Of a stretch of 64,000 nt of DNA, positions 26,268-34,681 are shown piece by piece; the stretch's first letter is position 1, and each line of letters starts with the position of its first letter. The stretch spans positions 2,294,001 to 2,358,000 of the forward strand of contig NZ_QGEH01000001.1 of NCBI RefSeq assembly GCF_003258515.1, read 5' to 3'. This stretch comes from Marinobacter bohaiensis (GTDB taxonomy: Bacteria; Pseudomonadota; Gammaproteobacteria; Pseudomonadales; Oleiphilaceae). The notes under the pieces are model-generated. The model did no database searches. It worked only from the letters and a program-made list of their open reading frames with translations, and was not told the origin of the DNA. The position numbers and the translations under genes are program-made.

Positions 26268-27212
26268 ATGGCAAGACTTCCCAACGACTGGTTCCTCCGC
26301 GCCCGTTTGAAACTGCGCCACCTGCAGCTGTTCATGGCGCTGGACGAACACCGCAATCTGCACCGGGCCGCCGAGAGCCTGTCGATGAACCAGCCGGCGG
26401 CGTCCAAGCTGCTCAACGACCTGGAGGATCAGCTCGACGTGGTGCTGTTCGAGCGCCATCCGCGCGGCATGACCCCCAACTGGTACGGCGAGATCATGAT
26501 CCGCCATGCCCGCAGCATCCTGTCCCAGCTCACCCACACCGGCGAGGAAATCAACGCCATGCGCCAGGGTAACGCCGGGATGGTGGCGGTGGGATCGGTG
26601 ATGGCGCCTGCGGTGACGCTGCTGACCAGCGCGGTGGAACGGGTTCACCGGGAGCTGCCGGGGCTCAAGGTGCGGATCGACGTGGACGTGAGCAAACGGC
26701 TGGTACCCCGTCTGATCGAAGGCGAGTTCGATTTCGTGCTGAGTCGGATTCCGGAAGGTTTTACCGCGGAGCGTTTCCATTTCGAGGAAATTGGCGAGGA
26801 GGAAATCTGCATTGTCTGTCGCGACGGGCACCCGCTGCTGGCGTCGCCGGACCTGGACATGAGCGCACTGACCACCTTCCCCTGGACGTTACAACCGCCC
26901 GGTGCCCTGCTCCGCCAGCGTGTCGACAACCTGTTCCTGCACCACGGCGTCGATCCGCCGCGCTACATCGTGGATACCCCGGACTTTCTGGTCTCGCTGG
27001 CTCTGGTGGCCAAGTCCGACACACTGACCGTCACCACGCGGCAGGTTGCGGAAATGTTGTGCGCGCCGGAGCGCTTCCAGATCCTGCCGTTCGGCGAGCC
27101 GATCAAGGTACAGCCTTACGGCCTGGTGACGTTACGCGACAAACACCTGTCGCCAGGTGCCGCCGCGCTCATGTCCACGCTGCGCGACATCCTGGCGTCA
27201 GGGCCGGTCTGA
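26268..27212 (+). CDS. gbpR: LysR-family regulator of the GbpR (sugar-responsive) group
   Basis: A 314-residue LysR-type regulator. The N-terminus (ARLPNDWFLRARLKLRHLQL, then HRNLHRAAESLSMNQPAASKLL) is typical of GbpR proteins, which in Agrobacterium and Azospirillum respond to galactose, arabinose and fucose and control sugar-binding-protein operons. It is divergent from galM and convergent with the sugar dehydrogenase; their stops are two bases apart. Likely targets are araFGH, galM and the dehydrogenase gene. Symbol given by group resemblance. Confidence 0.8.
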   Translation: MARLPNDWFLRARLKLRHLQLFMALDEHRNLHRAAESLSMNQPAASKLLNDLEDQLDVVLFERHPRGMTPNWYGEIMIRHARSILSQLTHTGEEINAMRQGNAGMVAVGSVMAPAVTLLTSAVERVHRELPGLKVRIDVDVSKRLVPRLIEGEFDFVLSRIPEGFTAERFHFEEIGEEEICIVCRDGHPLLASPDLDMSALTTFPWTLQPPGALLRQRVDNLFLHHGVDPPRYIVDTPDFLVSLALVAKSDTLTVTTRQVAEMLCAPERFQILPFGEPIKVQPYGLVTLRDKHLSPGAAALMSTLRDILASGPV

Positions 27213-27213
27213 T

Positions 27214-28140
27214 TCATTCGATGAACGCTTCCACGTGCTCCCGGCGCCCCAGCAGGAAGGCGTCGGACACCAGACGCAATGGCGTGACGTCCACATCGCT
27301 GCGATTGTCTGCGACCAGCGCGGCAAACCGCTCATAGATCCCTTCGTACTCCCGTTCCGGCGCCTCGAATATCAGCTCGCCATCCACCCACATCTGGCTG
27401 CCGCCGGCGGACAGGGTCAGCTTGCCGTCATCGGTGTGGACGTGAATGTCCCAGAGCTGCGGACCGGTCTGGCGAAAATCGAAGGCGGCGTGCATCTCAG
27501 TGTCGCCACCGGCCTGGAATACGAGATCCGCGGCGATAGGCGTCTGGCAGTTCTCCGGCACATGCAGCCGGGCATCCCGCAACACGAATGGGTGATCCAG
27601 CACCGCCGTGACGATCGACAGGCCGTTGATACCCGGGTCGAACACGCCCATACCGCCGGGCTCCCAGATCCAGTCCTGCCCCGGGTGCCAGACGCGTACG
27701 TCTTCCTTCCAGTGCACGTCCACATGCCGGACGGTGCGGCCGGCGAGCCACTCCCGGGCCGGACCAACCGCCGGCGCGAAGCGGGAATGCCAAGTGGCGA
27801 ACAGCGTCACGCCGGCCGCTTCAGCCTGACGGGACAGCAGCTCCACCTCGTGCAAGGTCGCGCCGGGGGGCTTTTCCAGAAGCACATGCAGCCCCCGGGC
27901 CAGGGCCTCCGAGGCCAGTTGATAGCGAACCGCCGGCGGCACGCACAGGGCAACCGCCTGCAGTTCGGGCATGGCGTCGAGCATGGCTTCCATCGACTGG
28001 AATTGCGGCAGTGCGTCCTGCGTGCTGCTGGGGCTGGCAATGGCGCACAACTCCATCGACGGGTTACGTTCCAGTGCGGGCAGATGCTGATCCCGGGCGA
28101 TCTTGCCGAAACCGACAAGACCCAACTTCAGTTCGGTCAT
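27214..28140 (-). CDS. Sugar 1-dehydrogenase (L-arabinose/D-galactose), Gfo/Idh/MocA family
   Basis: A 308-residue NAD(P)-dependent dehydrogenase. The N-terminal Rossmann motif is GLVGFGKIARDQHLPAL; the catalytic lysine is in VLLEKPPGATL; WHPGQDWIWEPGGMGVFDPG follows. These match bacterial D-galactose and L-arabinose 1-dehydrogenases, which oxidise the sugar to its 1,4- or 1,5-lactone in the non-phosphorylative pathway. It sits beside araFGH, galM and gbpR. The lactonase, aldonate dehydratase and later enzymes are not in the window. Which sugar is preferred cannot be read from sequence. Confidence 0.8.
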   Translation of the reverse strand: MTELKLGLVGFGKIARDQHLPALERNPSMELCAIASPSSTQDALPQFQSMEAMLDAMPELQAVALCVPPAVRYQLASEALARGLHVLLEKPPGATLHEVELLSRQAEAAGVTLFATWHSRFAPAVGPAREWLAGRTVRHVDVHWKEDVRVWHPGQDWIWEPGGMGVFDPGINGLSIVTAVLDHPFVLRDARLHVPENCQTPIAADLVFQAGGDTEMHAAFDFRQTGPQLWDIHVHTDDGKLTLSAGGSQMWVDGELIFEAPEREYEGIYERFAALVADNRSDVDVTPLRLVSDAFLLGRREHVEAFIE

Positions 28141-28183
28141 TGGTTGTTTCCCTCGCGGATGATCCGCCTACCTTAACCGGCTC

Positions 28184-28200
28184 AAGCCATATGGGCTAAT
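28184..28200. promoter_or_regulatory. Candidate operator upstream of the sugar dehydrogenase
   Basis: AAGCCATATGGGCTAAT contains the palindrome CCATATGG with AGCC/GGGCT flanks. It is 44 bp upstream of the dehydrogenase start and resembles the AATAGCC-N-TGGGATT arrangement (minus strand) upstream of araF. Confidence 0.35.
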
Positions 28201-28272
28201 AGCGATTTTGGTCAGATACCATCACCGTTTTGATATCAAGGCGGGTCATTTCAACAACCGGCGCCGGATCAT

Positions 28273-28980
28273 TCAGCGCAGGTGGCGTTTGAACCAGGGC
28301 AAGAGCTTTTTCTTCCAGAGGCGCTGCACAACCGCAATCCAGCGTGGTTTCTGGTAGCGACGGGCTTCCTCCTCGGTGGGCGCCTGGCCGGTGATACGGG
28401 TCTTGTACTTGAGGGCGTTGGACATGTCGCTGCGGCGCAACGGAGCCAGCAGGAACCGGCCCGGTCCGCGCACGCGCACCGCGGAGGCGAAATCGATCAG
28501 CACCACCCGGCCGCCGCTCACAATGACGTTGGTTCCGCGTACGTCGTTGTGGGTGATCGATTGACTGTGCAGCGAGCCCAGGGCAAGCATGAGTTGGGAG
28601 AAGTGCATCGGGTCGCCGGTGCCGGCCAGGTTGCTGAGCAGCTCGCCGGGCACGTATTCCATCAGCAGCCCCAGTGACCCCATACAGCCGATCAGTTTGG
28701 GTGAGTGGGGCCAGTCCTGCAGCTGTCGCAGGATACGTGCTTCACGCCACACCAGCAGGCGCGCCGGCCAGGCCAGCCAACTGCCACGATAACGCTGGTA
28801 GTCCTTGCAGATGACTGGCGTTCCTTCGTGCATGTAGACGAACACATCGGCTTTCAGGAAACCCTTGCCGGTCTGGATCGGTCGGCTTTCCGACACCGGG
28901 CTTTCCCGAACTGGACTCCCTGGCGCGACAGACGCATCGCAGGGCCGGTCTTCGGATATGACATCATCGGTCTCTTTCAT
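28273..28980 (-). CDS. Protein-kinase-fold protein
   Basis: A 235-residue protein with the core of a small eukaryotic-like kinase or sugar kinase. The catalytic loop ITHNDVRGTNVIV fits HxDxxxxN and LIDFASAV fits the metal-binding DFG equivalent; PVICKDY may hold the ATP lysine. The first 35 residues are polar and low-complexity, and the C-terminus is very basic (RLWKKKLLPWFKRHLR), which suggests contact with membrane or nucleic acid. LPS core kinases and RIO-type kinases share this pattern. The target is unknown, and the gene stands alone. Confidence 0.65.
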   Translation of the reverse strand: MKETDDVISEDRPCDASVAPGSPVRESPVSESRPIQTGKGFLKADVFVYMHEGTPVICKDYQRYRGSWLAWPARLLVWREARILRQLQDWPHSPKLIGCMGSLGLLMEYVPGELLSNLAGTGDPMHFSQLMLALGSLHSQSITHNDVRGTNVIVSGGRVVLIDFASAVRVRGPGRFLLAPLRRSDMSNALKYKTRITGQAPTEEEARRYQKPRWIAVVQRLWKKKLLPWFKRHLR

Positions 28981-29196
28981 CGGGCTTCCCGTCCTTTTTC
29001 TTAATTACTTAGCTCCCTATTATATTTTTGACCCGATTGACGGAATCATTGTGGATTCCCGAAGAGACGATTGCCGTTGTCATATCCGTAACTGTTTCAC
29101 ACTTGACGGAGCAGGTATCCTAGCGCGTTTGAATGGGGCCGGAGCCTTGTTATCTACGCTCCTGCCGTCTGTTAACCCCCAATTCCGACTGGTTTC
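28981..29196. other. Intergenic region between divergent genes
   Basis: An AT-rich patch at 29003-29035 and an inverted repeat GGAATC-ATTGTG-GATTCC (29042-29059) lie between the kinase-fold gene and the M23 peptidase gene. The region should carry both promoters; no boxes can be assigned with confidence. Confidence 0.35.
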
Positions 29197-30627
29197 ATGT
29201 CCACTGCACGTATTTTTGCCCGTCGCGGACGCCCGATACTCATGACTGTTGCGGTCGCCCTTTTGGCGACGGCCTTTTTCTGGCGCCCGGAATCCTCAAG
29301 CGCTATTTCCGTCCCCGTCACCATCGTCCATAAACCCGACCAGGAGACAGCATCCGCCGAGAAGGCCTCCAGTCCCGCGCCGGCGGACGACGCCCTCACC
29401 GCGTCCCAGGCGAATGCCGAAGACGGGAACCGTTTCTCGGTGCCGGACAAGCCGTTGCCGACTCACTACGAGATCAAGTCCGGCGATACGTTGAGTGAGA
29501 TCCTCGACAAGCAGGACATCTCAGCCAATACGCTGCACAAGCTACTGGAGGCCGATGCCGAGTTTCTGGACCTGGAAACCCTCCGCCCCGGAACGGCTCT
29601 GAACTTCACGTTTGACAGCAACAATGTTCTGCAAAGCATTGATCTACAGCTGGATGCTGCCCGGACCGTGTCTTACGTCCGAACCGACGACGGCGCCTTC
29701 GAGCATCAACAGCACACCAAGCCGCTGCATTGGGACAGCCAACTGTTCCACGGCGACATTCACGGCAGTTTCTACACCTCAGGCATCAGTGCCGGCCTGG
29801 ACAAAGGTCAGGTGGTGCAGGTCAGCCAGCTGCTCAAGGGTAAGCTCAACTTCCGCCGAGACCTGCGTGCCGGGGATACCTTTTCAGTGATCGTCGGCCA
29901 GGAAATGACCGATACAGGTGCGACCGGAAACACCCGCATCGACGGCATCGAACTCAACCGCGGATCAAAGACTTACTACGCTTTTCTCTACGATGACGGC
30001 AACTATTACGACGAGACCGGCGAGAGCGTGACGCCGGCGTTCCTGCGCTACCCGACACGGCGTCACTTCCGGGTCAGCTCGCCGTTCGACCCTTACCGCC
30101 TGCATCCGGTCACCGGACGCCGCGCACCGCACAACGGCGTCGATCTGGCCGCGCCCTCCGGGACGCCCGTCATGAGTACCGGCGACGGTATCGTGACTCG
30201 TATCGGCAACCACCCCTATGCCGGCAAGTACGTCGATATCAAGCACAGCGGTGCCTTCAAGACCCGCTATCTGCACCTGAGCAAAATTTTGGTCAAACGT
30301 GGCGAGGCGGTGAAGCGTGGCGAGAAAATTGCGCTGTCCGGCGCCACCGGTCGGGTGACCGGCCCGCACCTGCACTTCGAATTCCACATCAAGAACCATC
30401 CGGTGAACCCGCTGACGGCGAAGATCCCGACGTCCGCCAAAGTGCCGGCGGACAAGCTGGCCGACTTCCAGTCGCATATTCGCCCGATCATGGCGCGCCT
30501 GAACGTGCCGGGCAGCCTGCCGTCACCGCTGGCAAGCGGTGCGAACGGCCAGACACCGGCCACGACCGATGCGAATGACGACTGGACCCGGGCCTGTCTG
30601 CGCCCCGGCCAGTGCCGGTATCAGTAA
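29197..30627 (+). CDS. M23-family murein endopeptidase
   Basis: A 476-residue periplasmic or membrane-anchored cell-wall hydrolase. An N-terminal hydrophobic segment (residues 14-29) is followed by a low-complexity linker, an OapA/LysM-like region (YEIKSGDTLSEILDKQDIS) and a C-terminal M23 domain. Zinc ligands are in HNGVDLAAP and HLHFEFH, with the additional histidine in RYLHLS. Domain order matches MepM/YebA-type DD-endopeptidases that cut peptide crosslinks during wall growth. The start at 29197 gives a basic n-region before the anchor. It ends at a strong hairpin. Confidence 0.85.
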   Translation: MSTARIFARRGRPILMTVAVALLATAFFWRPESSSAISVPVTIVHKPDQETASAEKASSPAPADDALTASQANAEDGNRFSVPDKPLPTHYEIKSGDTLSEILDKQDISANTLHKLLEADAEFLDLETLRPGTALNFTFDSNNVLQSIDLQLDAARTVSYVRTDDGAFEHQQHTKPLHWDSQLFHGDIHGSFYTSGISAGLDKGQVVQVSQLLKGKLNFRRDLRAGDTFSVIVGQEMTDTGATGNTRIDGIELNRGSKTYYAFLYDDGNYYDETGESVTPAFLRYPTRRHFRVSSPFDPYRLHPVTGRRAPHNGVDLAAPSGTPVMSTGDGIVTRIGNHPYAGKYVDIKHSGAFKTRYLHLSKILVKRGEAVKRGEKIALSGATGRVTGPHLHFEFHIKNHPVNPLTAKIPTSAKVPADKLADFQSHIRPIMARLNVPGSLPSPLASGANGQTPATTDANDDWTRACLRPGQCRYQ

Positions 30628-30640
30628 ATCGGATTTGCAT

Positions 30641-30671
30641 GGGCCGGGGCGGTTCAAGGAAGCCCCGGCCC
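30641..30671. terminator. Strong hairpin between convergent genes
   Basis: GGGCCGGGGC (30641-30650), 11-base loop, GCCCCGGCCC (30662-30671): a perfect 10-bp GC stem between the ends of the M23 gene and the YdcH-like gene. It lacks a T-run, so it may work with Rho or as a transcript end barrier in both directions. Confidence 0.6.
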
Positions 30672-30679
30672 GCCTCGGG

Positions 30680-30928
30680 CTAGCTGCCGTTGCGTTTCGA
30701 CAGGGTTGAGTAAAGCGTGTCCTTGAGTTGGGCTCGCTCCAGCTTCATCTCGTTGAAATGGGCATCGTCGGTGGGCACTTCCCGGAACTCAAGCCCGCGA
30801 ATGGACTTGTCCAGTTTGTCGTATTCGTCGCTCAGCTTCTTGAAGTGGTCATCTGACTGCCTGAGTTCGTGGATCAGGTCTTTGTATTCGGGAAAATCGA
30901 TATGCAGGGCGTGATCACTGATCGACAT
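30680..30928 (-). CDS. YdcH-family small protein (DUF465)
   Basis: An 82-residue highly charged helical protein. The pattern HIDFPEYKDLIHELRQSDDHFKKLSDEYD fits the YdcH/DUF465 family of small coiled-coil proteins. It has no signal peptide or membrane segment. The family's function is not established. It is monocistronic and convergent with the M23 gene. Confidence 0.8.
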   Translation of the reverse strand: MSISDHALHIDFPEYKDLIHELRQSDDHFKKLSDEYDKLDKSIRGLEFREVPTDDAHFNEMKLERAQLKDTLYSTLSKRNGS

Positions 30929-31133
30929 GCTACCGCTCCTCTGCGAATGGATTCCGTCGTCTCAGAGTCCAGTCAAGGCAACTCAGAATAAGCATAGCAC
31001 TCCTGCCCGGCACTGTGTTACGCGTCCCAGGGCCTTTTTCAGCCCCTCTTGACCTCGGCCAAAACGCTTGCATTTTTCGGGATTTCCACCACGATGGAAT
31101 GAAGCATGGCGTGTATGGAGTCTCACCGAATCA

Positions 31134-31973
31134 ATGACCTGGGCCGCTTCGCTGCTTCCCTACGACGTCTCACCGGTTACCATCCTGGCCTACGCGTGCG
31201 TCCTTGGCCTGTATGGCCTGGCGCTGGCACGACTGCCTGCCGGTGAACGCCCCGGTCCCTGGCGCATCGGCGCGTTCCTGGTCGGCGTGCTGGCGTGTTA
31301 TGCGGTCATGCAGACGCGGTTCGATTACTACGCCCAATACATGTTTTTCGTCCACCGCGGCCAACACCTGATCCTGCATCATTTGGGGCCGTTCCTGATT
31401 GCCCTGTCCAATCCACTCCCCATCATCCGCTACTGGTACGGTTTTGTGCCGGACGCGGCGCGCCGCGCCCTCAAGCCACTCGGCTGGGTTTACCGGATCC
31501 TGCAGCAACCGGCCATCGCGGCCTTCCTGTTCGTGGGATTGATCTATCTGTGGCTGTGGCCCCCGGTACACTTTGACGCCATGCTCGATCGCCAGCTGTA
31601 CTGGATCATGAACTGGAGCATGCTGCTGGACGGCCTGCTGTTCTGGTGGTTGATGCTGGATCCACGGCAACCGGCCGCCGGGCGGGTGCTGGGGTTCGGT
31701 CGGCGAATCCTGTTGATGGTACTGGTTGCCCTGCCCCAGCTGGTGCTCGGCGCGGTGATCGTGTTTGCCCGCGAGCCGCTGTACGACGTCTACGAAGTGT
31801 GCGGCCGGGCCTGGCCCCTGGCGCCGGCCACGGATCAGCTGCTGGGCGGCCTGCTGACCTGGATTCCTCCGGCGATGATGAGCATCGTCGGTATTCTGCT
31901 CATCCTGCGTCGCATCATGCAGGACCCGAAACGGTCCCGGGCGGCGTCCCCGCAAGAGGTTTCCCATGTCTAG
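31134..31973 (+). CDS. ctaG: CtaG/Caa3-type cytochrome c oxidase assembly protein
   Basis: A 279-residue inner-membrane protein with about seven hydrophobic helices. It has the family features: paired histidines in FVHRGQHLILHHLGPFLIAL, WLWPPVHFDAMLDRQLYWIMNWSM with metal-ligand-type residues, and LGAVIVFAREPLYDVYEV. The Caa3-CtaG group helps deliver copper to cytochrome oxidase. The ATG at 31134 is chosen over an upstream TTG at 31068. It overlaps the SCO-like gene by eight bases, so the two are translated together. No oxidase structural gene is in the window. Confidence 0.8.
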   Translation: MTWAASLLPYDVSPVTILAYACVLGLYGLALARLPAGERPGPWRIGAFLVGVLACYAVMQTRFDYYAQYMFFVHRGQHLILHHLGPFLIALSNPLPIIRYWYGFVPDAARRALKPLGWVYRILQQPAIAAFLFVGLIYLWLWPPVHFDAMLDRQLYWIMNWSMLLDGLLFWWLMLDPRQPAAGRVLGFGRRILLMVLVALPQLVLGAVIVFAREPLYDVYEVCGRAWPLAPATDQLLGGLLTWIPPAMMSIVGILLILRRIMQDPKRSRAASPQEVSHV

Positions 31974-32568
31974 ACGGATTCTTGCACGCACGCTGATCGG
32001 CGGGCTCGCATTGTTGCTCTCGGCCTGCCAGGACACCCAGGCGCCGTTCAACGGCAAGGACATCAGCGGTGTTATGCCGGACCTCGCGTTCGAATTGCGG
32101 GACACCGCCGGCCAGACGGTGACCCAGACGGATTACGACGGCCAGGTGCGCCTGCTGTTCTTCGGCTACACCTCATGTCCGGACGTCTGCCCCACCACCC
32201 TGGCCGAGCTGAACCGGGTAATGACGGCCATGCCGACCGATCTGCGCGATGACGTCACCGCCCTTTTCGTCAGCGTCGATCCCAAACGGGACACCCCCCA
32301 ACGCCTGGATCAGTACGTCCACTTCTTTGGTGACCGGATCGTGGGGCTGACCGGCCCCGAGCCTACACTGCGGACGCTGGCCAAACGTTATCGCACCACA
32401 TTCGGCTACGGTGATGCCGACGAACAGGGCAACTACGACGTCTCCCACAGCAGTGCGATCTACGTCTTCGACCAGGCCGGCGAAGTCCGACTGCTGCTCA
32501 GGCCAGGCATGACCCGGGACGCCATGGTCGAAGACCTGTCCCGGTTGGTGCGTCAGGGCACCTCCTGA
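31966..32568 (+). CDS. SCO1/SenC-type copper chaperone lipoprotein
   Basis: A 200-residue thioredoxin-fold protein. A lipobox LLLSAC at residues 16-21 marks it as a lipoprotein facing the periplasm. The copper-binding CxxxC is in GYTSCPDVCPTTLAEL, and the distal histidine is in YDVSHSSAIYVFD. SCO proteins reduce and metallate the CuA centre of cytochrome c oxidase. It overlaps ctaG, which supports a shared role in copper delivery. Confidence 0.9.
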   Translation: MSRRILARTLIGGLALLLSACQDTQAPFNGKDISGVMPDLAFELRDTAGQTVTQTDYDGQVRLLFFGYTSCPDVCPTTLAELNRVMTAMPTDLRDDVTALFVSVDPKRDTPQRLDQYVHFFGDRIVGLTGPEPTLRTLAKRYRTTFGYGDADEQGNYDVSHSSAIYVFDQAGEVRLLLRPGMTRDAMVEDLSRLVRQGTS

Positions 32569-32591
32569 CGCTTTAAAGCCGTTGGCGTCAG
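32565..32591. terminator. Inverted repeat over the convergent stops of SCO and LLM genes
   Basis: CTGACGC (32565-32571) and GCGTCAG (32585-32591), 13-base spacer, overlap both stop codons. The stem is only 7 bp and there is no T-run, so it is a weak candidate for a bidirectional terminator. Confidence 0.4.
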
Positions 32592-33583
32592 TGCACCAGG
32601 TCCCGCAGGATCTCCGCCGCCAGACCAAACGATTTCAGGCGCGCCTCGTGGTCGTGGATCTGGCCAGTCACGATCACTTCATCCACCCGTGTTCGATCGA
32701 TGAACCGCTCCAGCCAGAGGCGCACCGTTTCCGGCGAACCAACCGCCGTCTCCGCGAGAGCCTGTTTCACCTGCTGCCGCTCGAATTCAGTGGCGACCGT
32801 TGCCAGGTCATCCACCGGCGCTTTCAGCGGTCCCGGCGTGCCCCGGCGCAAGGCGATGAACTGCTGCTGGAGGGACGTCATCAGGCGTTGCGCCTCGGCG
32901 TCGGAATCGGCGGCGAAGACGTTCACCCCGGCTGCGGCATAAGGCGCATCCAGATAGCGGGACGGCTTGAAGCGCTCTCGATAAACCCGCAGGGCGTCGC
33001 CCAGCATGTCGGGCGCGAAGTGTGAGGCAAAGGCAAACGGCAGCCCCAGTTCCGCGGCGAGCTGAGCGCTGAACAGACTGGAGCCGAGCAGCCAGACCGG
33101 CACATCCAGCCCCATTCCGGGTACCGCCCTGACCCGCTGGCCGGGCTGTTCGGGGCCAAAATAATGCAGCAGCTCCTGTACCTCCCGCGGGAATTCGTTG
33201 GCGGCCTGCATATGGTCCCGGCGCAGCGCCATCATGGTCGGCCCGTCGGTGCCCGGTGCACGCCCGAGCCCCAGATCGACCCGGTCGGGATAGAGCGACG
33301 CCAGCGTGCCGAACTGCTCGGCGATCACCAGCGGCGAGTGGTTCGGGAGCATGACGCCACCGGCGGCAATGCGGATCGACTGGGTGCCTTCGGCGACAAA
33401 GCCCAGCGCCACCGCGGTGGCGGCGCTGGCGATGCCGGTCATGTTGTGGTGCTCGGCCATCCAGTAACGTCCGTAGCCGGCCGCTTCGGCGTGTTGGGCC
33501 AGGGCTCTGGAATTCAGCAGCGCCTGACGCGCGGAGCCACCCTCGGTGATGGGTGACAGATCCAGTAATGAAAATGCTTGCAC
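32588..33583 (-). CDS. Luciferase-like (LLM) flavin-dependent oxidoreductase
   Basis: A 331-residue TIM-barrel protein of the bacterial luciferase family. Family motifs: [39 protein letters not shown] and [16 protein letters not shown]. It resembles the YhbW/MsnO8-like group, which uses reduced flavin supplied by a reductase. The start is GTG at 33583 with GAGGA upstream. It is monocistronic. The substrate is unknown. Confidence 0.85.
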   Translation of the reverse strand: MQAFSLLDLSPITEGGSARQALLNSRALAQHAEAAGYGRYWMAEHHNMTGIASAATAVALGFVAEGTQSIRIAAGGVMLPNHSPLVIAEQFGTLASLYPDRVDLGLGRAPGTDGPTMMALRRDHMQAANEFPREVQELLHYFGPEQPGQRVRAVPGMGLDVPVWLLGSSLFSAQLAAELGLPFAFASHFAPDMLGDALRVYRERFKPSRYLDAPYAAAGVNVFAADSDAEAQRLMTSLQQQFIALRRGTPGPLKAPVDDLATVATEFERQQVKQALAETAVGSPETVRLWLERFIDRTRVDEVIVTGQIHDHEARLKSFGLAAEILRDLVH

Positions 33584-33704
33584 GCTCGATCCTCACTGTT
33601 CGTAGGCTTTGGCTTTTCCGGCAGGCTACGCCTGCCACCACACGAGGCAATGGCAGGCGTTGACCCGGATCAGGCGGGACAAAAAAACGGTTTCGGGAAA
33701 AGAG

Positions 33705-34382
33705 TCAGTTGCCCAACAAGTGGCTGAAAATACTGGTCAGGATCACCAGTCCGGCGATCCAGCCGATTACCGCCGGCAGGAAGTTGGGCATGGGCTGGCG
33801 CTTTTCACGGGCGGGCGGCGACTCATTCCCGGACTCAGCACCCCCTTGCCGCCCTGGCTCGTGGAAAGGATCACTGACCTCGCGGTCCTCGCTCACCAGC
33901 GACTGATCCACTTCCTCCCAGCCAAACCACTGGGACAGGAATGCGAGTACCGGTTGCGGCAGGGAGCCATCATCGAGCATCGGCCGCAGGCGTGGGTAGA
34001 GCGCATCGCTGACCGCTTCCCGGATGGCGTCCTGATCCGCCGGAGGCTCGGTCAGGATCGCCCGCCACAGGTTGGCATCCTTGCGGCGCTGGTCATCGTT
34101 CAGCATGGCTTCCACCTGGATCACCACTTCCCTCACGACCTGCTGATCACGACCGCTCAGGGGTTGCTCTGACGCCTCTTTTGCGGTCGGCCTGGGTTCG
34201 GGCGCCGGCTCTGACGCGGCCGGTTCAACCGCAAAACCCGCCTCGCGGAGAGCCTGCCGATAGGCGTCGTCCAGTTGCTGTTGAGCCTCCCCGTCGGCGA
34301 ATTTCCGCTGCGACTGGTAGGCCTGTTCGATCTTATCGCGGTTGTTGGTCGGCGTAATGCCGAGGACCTCCCAACACGTCAT
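33705..34382 (-). CDS. Tail-anchored protein with a degenerate J-like domain
   Basis: A 225-residue protein. Residues 1-45 read like a J-domain (CWEVLGITPTNNRDKIEQAY, then LDDAYRQAL) but the loop and the HPD motif needed to stimulate DnaK are missing. A polar, acidic middle of about 150 residues follows, then one hydrophobic helix at the C-terminus (FLPAVIGWIAGLVILTSIF). The ATG at 34382 has GGAG nine bases upstream; a TTG at 34400 is possible. It may be a membrane-tethered scaffold; no function is assigned. Confidence 0.7.
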   Translation of the reverse strand: MTCWEVLGITPTNNRDKIEQAYQSQRKFADGEAQQQLDDAYRQALREAGFAVEPAASEPAPEPRPTAKEASEQPLSGRDQQVVREVVIQVEAMLNDDQRRKDANLWRAILTEPPADQDAIREAVSDALYPRLRPMLDDGSLPQPVLAFLSQWFGWEEVDQSLVSEDREVSDPFHEPGRQGGAESGNESPPAREKRQPMPNFLPAVIGWIAGLVILTSIFSHLLGN

Positions 34383-34455
34383 AAATCTAAACTCCGGCAA
34401 AATATCGCTCGGCTGGAGAGACAGCCGCCGCGCTCTTCACTATGATGAATTCCAT

Positions 34456-34543
34456 GTAACTTTCTCAACGAAATATCTCAACGACATATCTCACCAAGAT
34501 TGAGCGACGAGATCTCTGATAGAGGCTTCCGACAGAAAGTTAC
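34456..34543. repeat. Long-range inverted repeat upstream of the TonB receptor gene
   Basis: GTAACTTTCT at 34456-34465 and AGAAAGTTAC at 34534-34543 are perfect inverted copies separated by 68 bp. The left copy overlaps the first unit of the 13-bp tandem repeats. The pair encloses the repeats and could bind one dimeric regulator at both ends. Confidence 0.55.
34463..34501. repeat. Three 13-bp tandem repeats (iteron-like)
   Basis: TCTCAACGAAATA (34463-34475), TCTCAACGACATA (34476-34488) and TCTCACCAAGATT (34489-34501) follow without gaps. The first two differ at one base. They lie 180-220 bp before the TonB receptor gene, in a long AT-rich leader. A likely role is multi-site binding of an activator. 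Confidence 0.6.
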
Positions 34544-34681
34544 TTGAACAACCATCCAGACCAACTGAACGACGATCTGGGCAACATATTCTCAATCATC
34601 GCACCCAATAATAAGTCGCACGCCCCATAACCTATCAACAGTGCGACACCGAACCGTGCTTGGCTCTAGACGAATGACAGT

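Noticed and set aside
32551-32591. A third GCGTCAG copy as part of a larger repeat near the SCO stop
   Set aside because: A 7-bp word recurring within coding sequence is expected by chance at this base composition.
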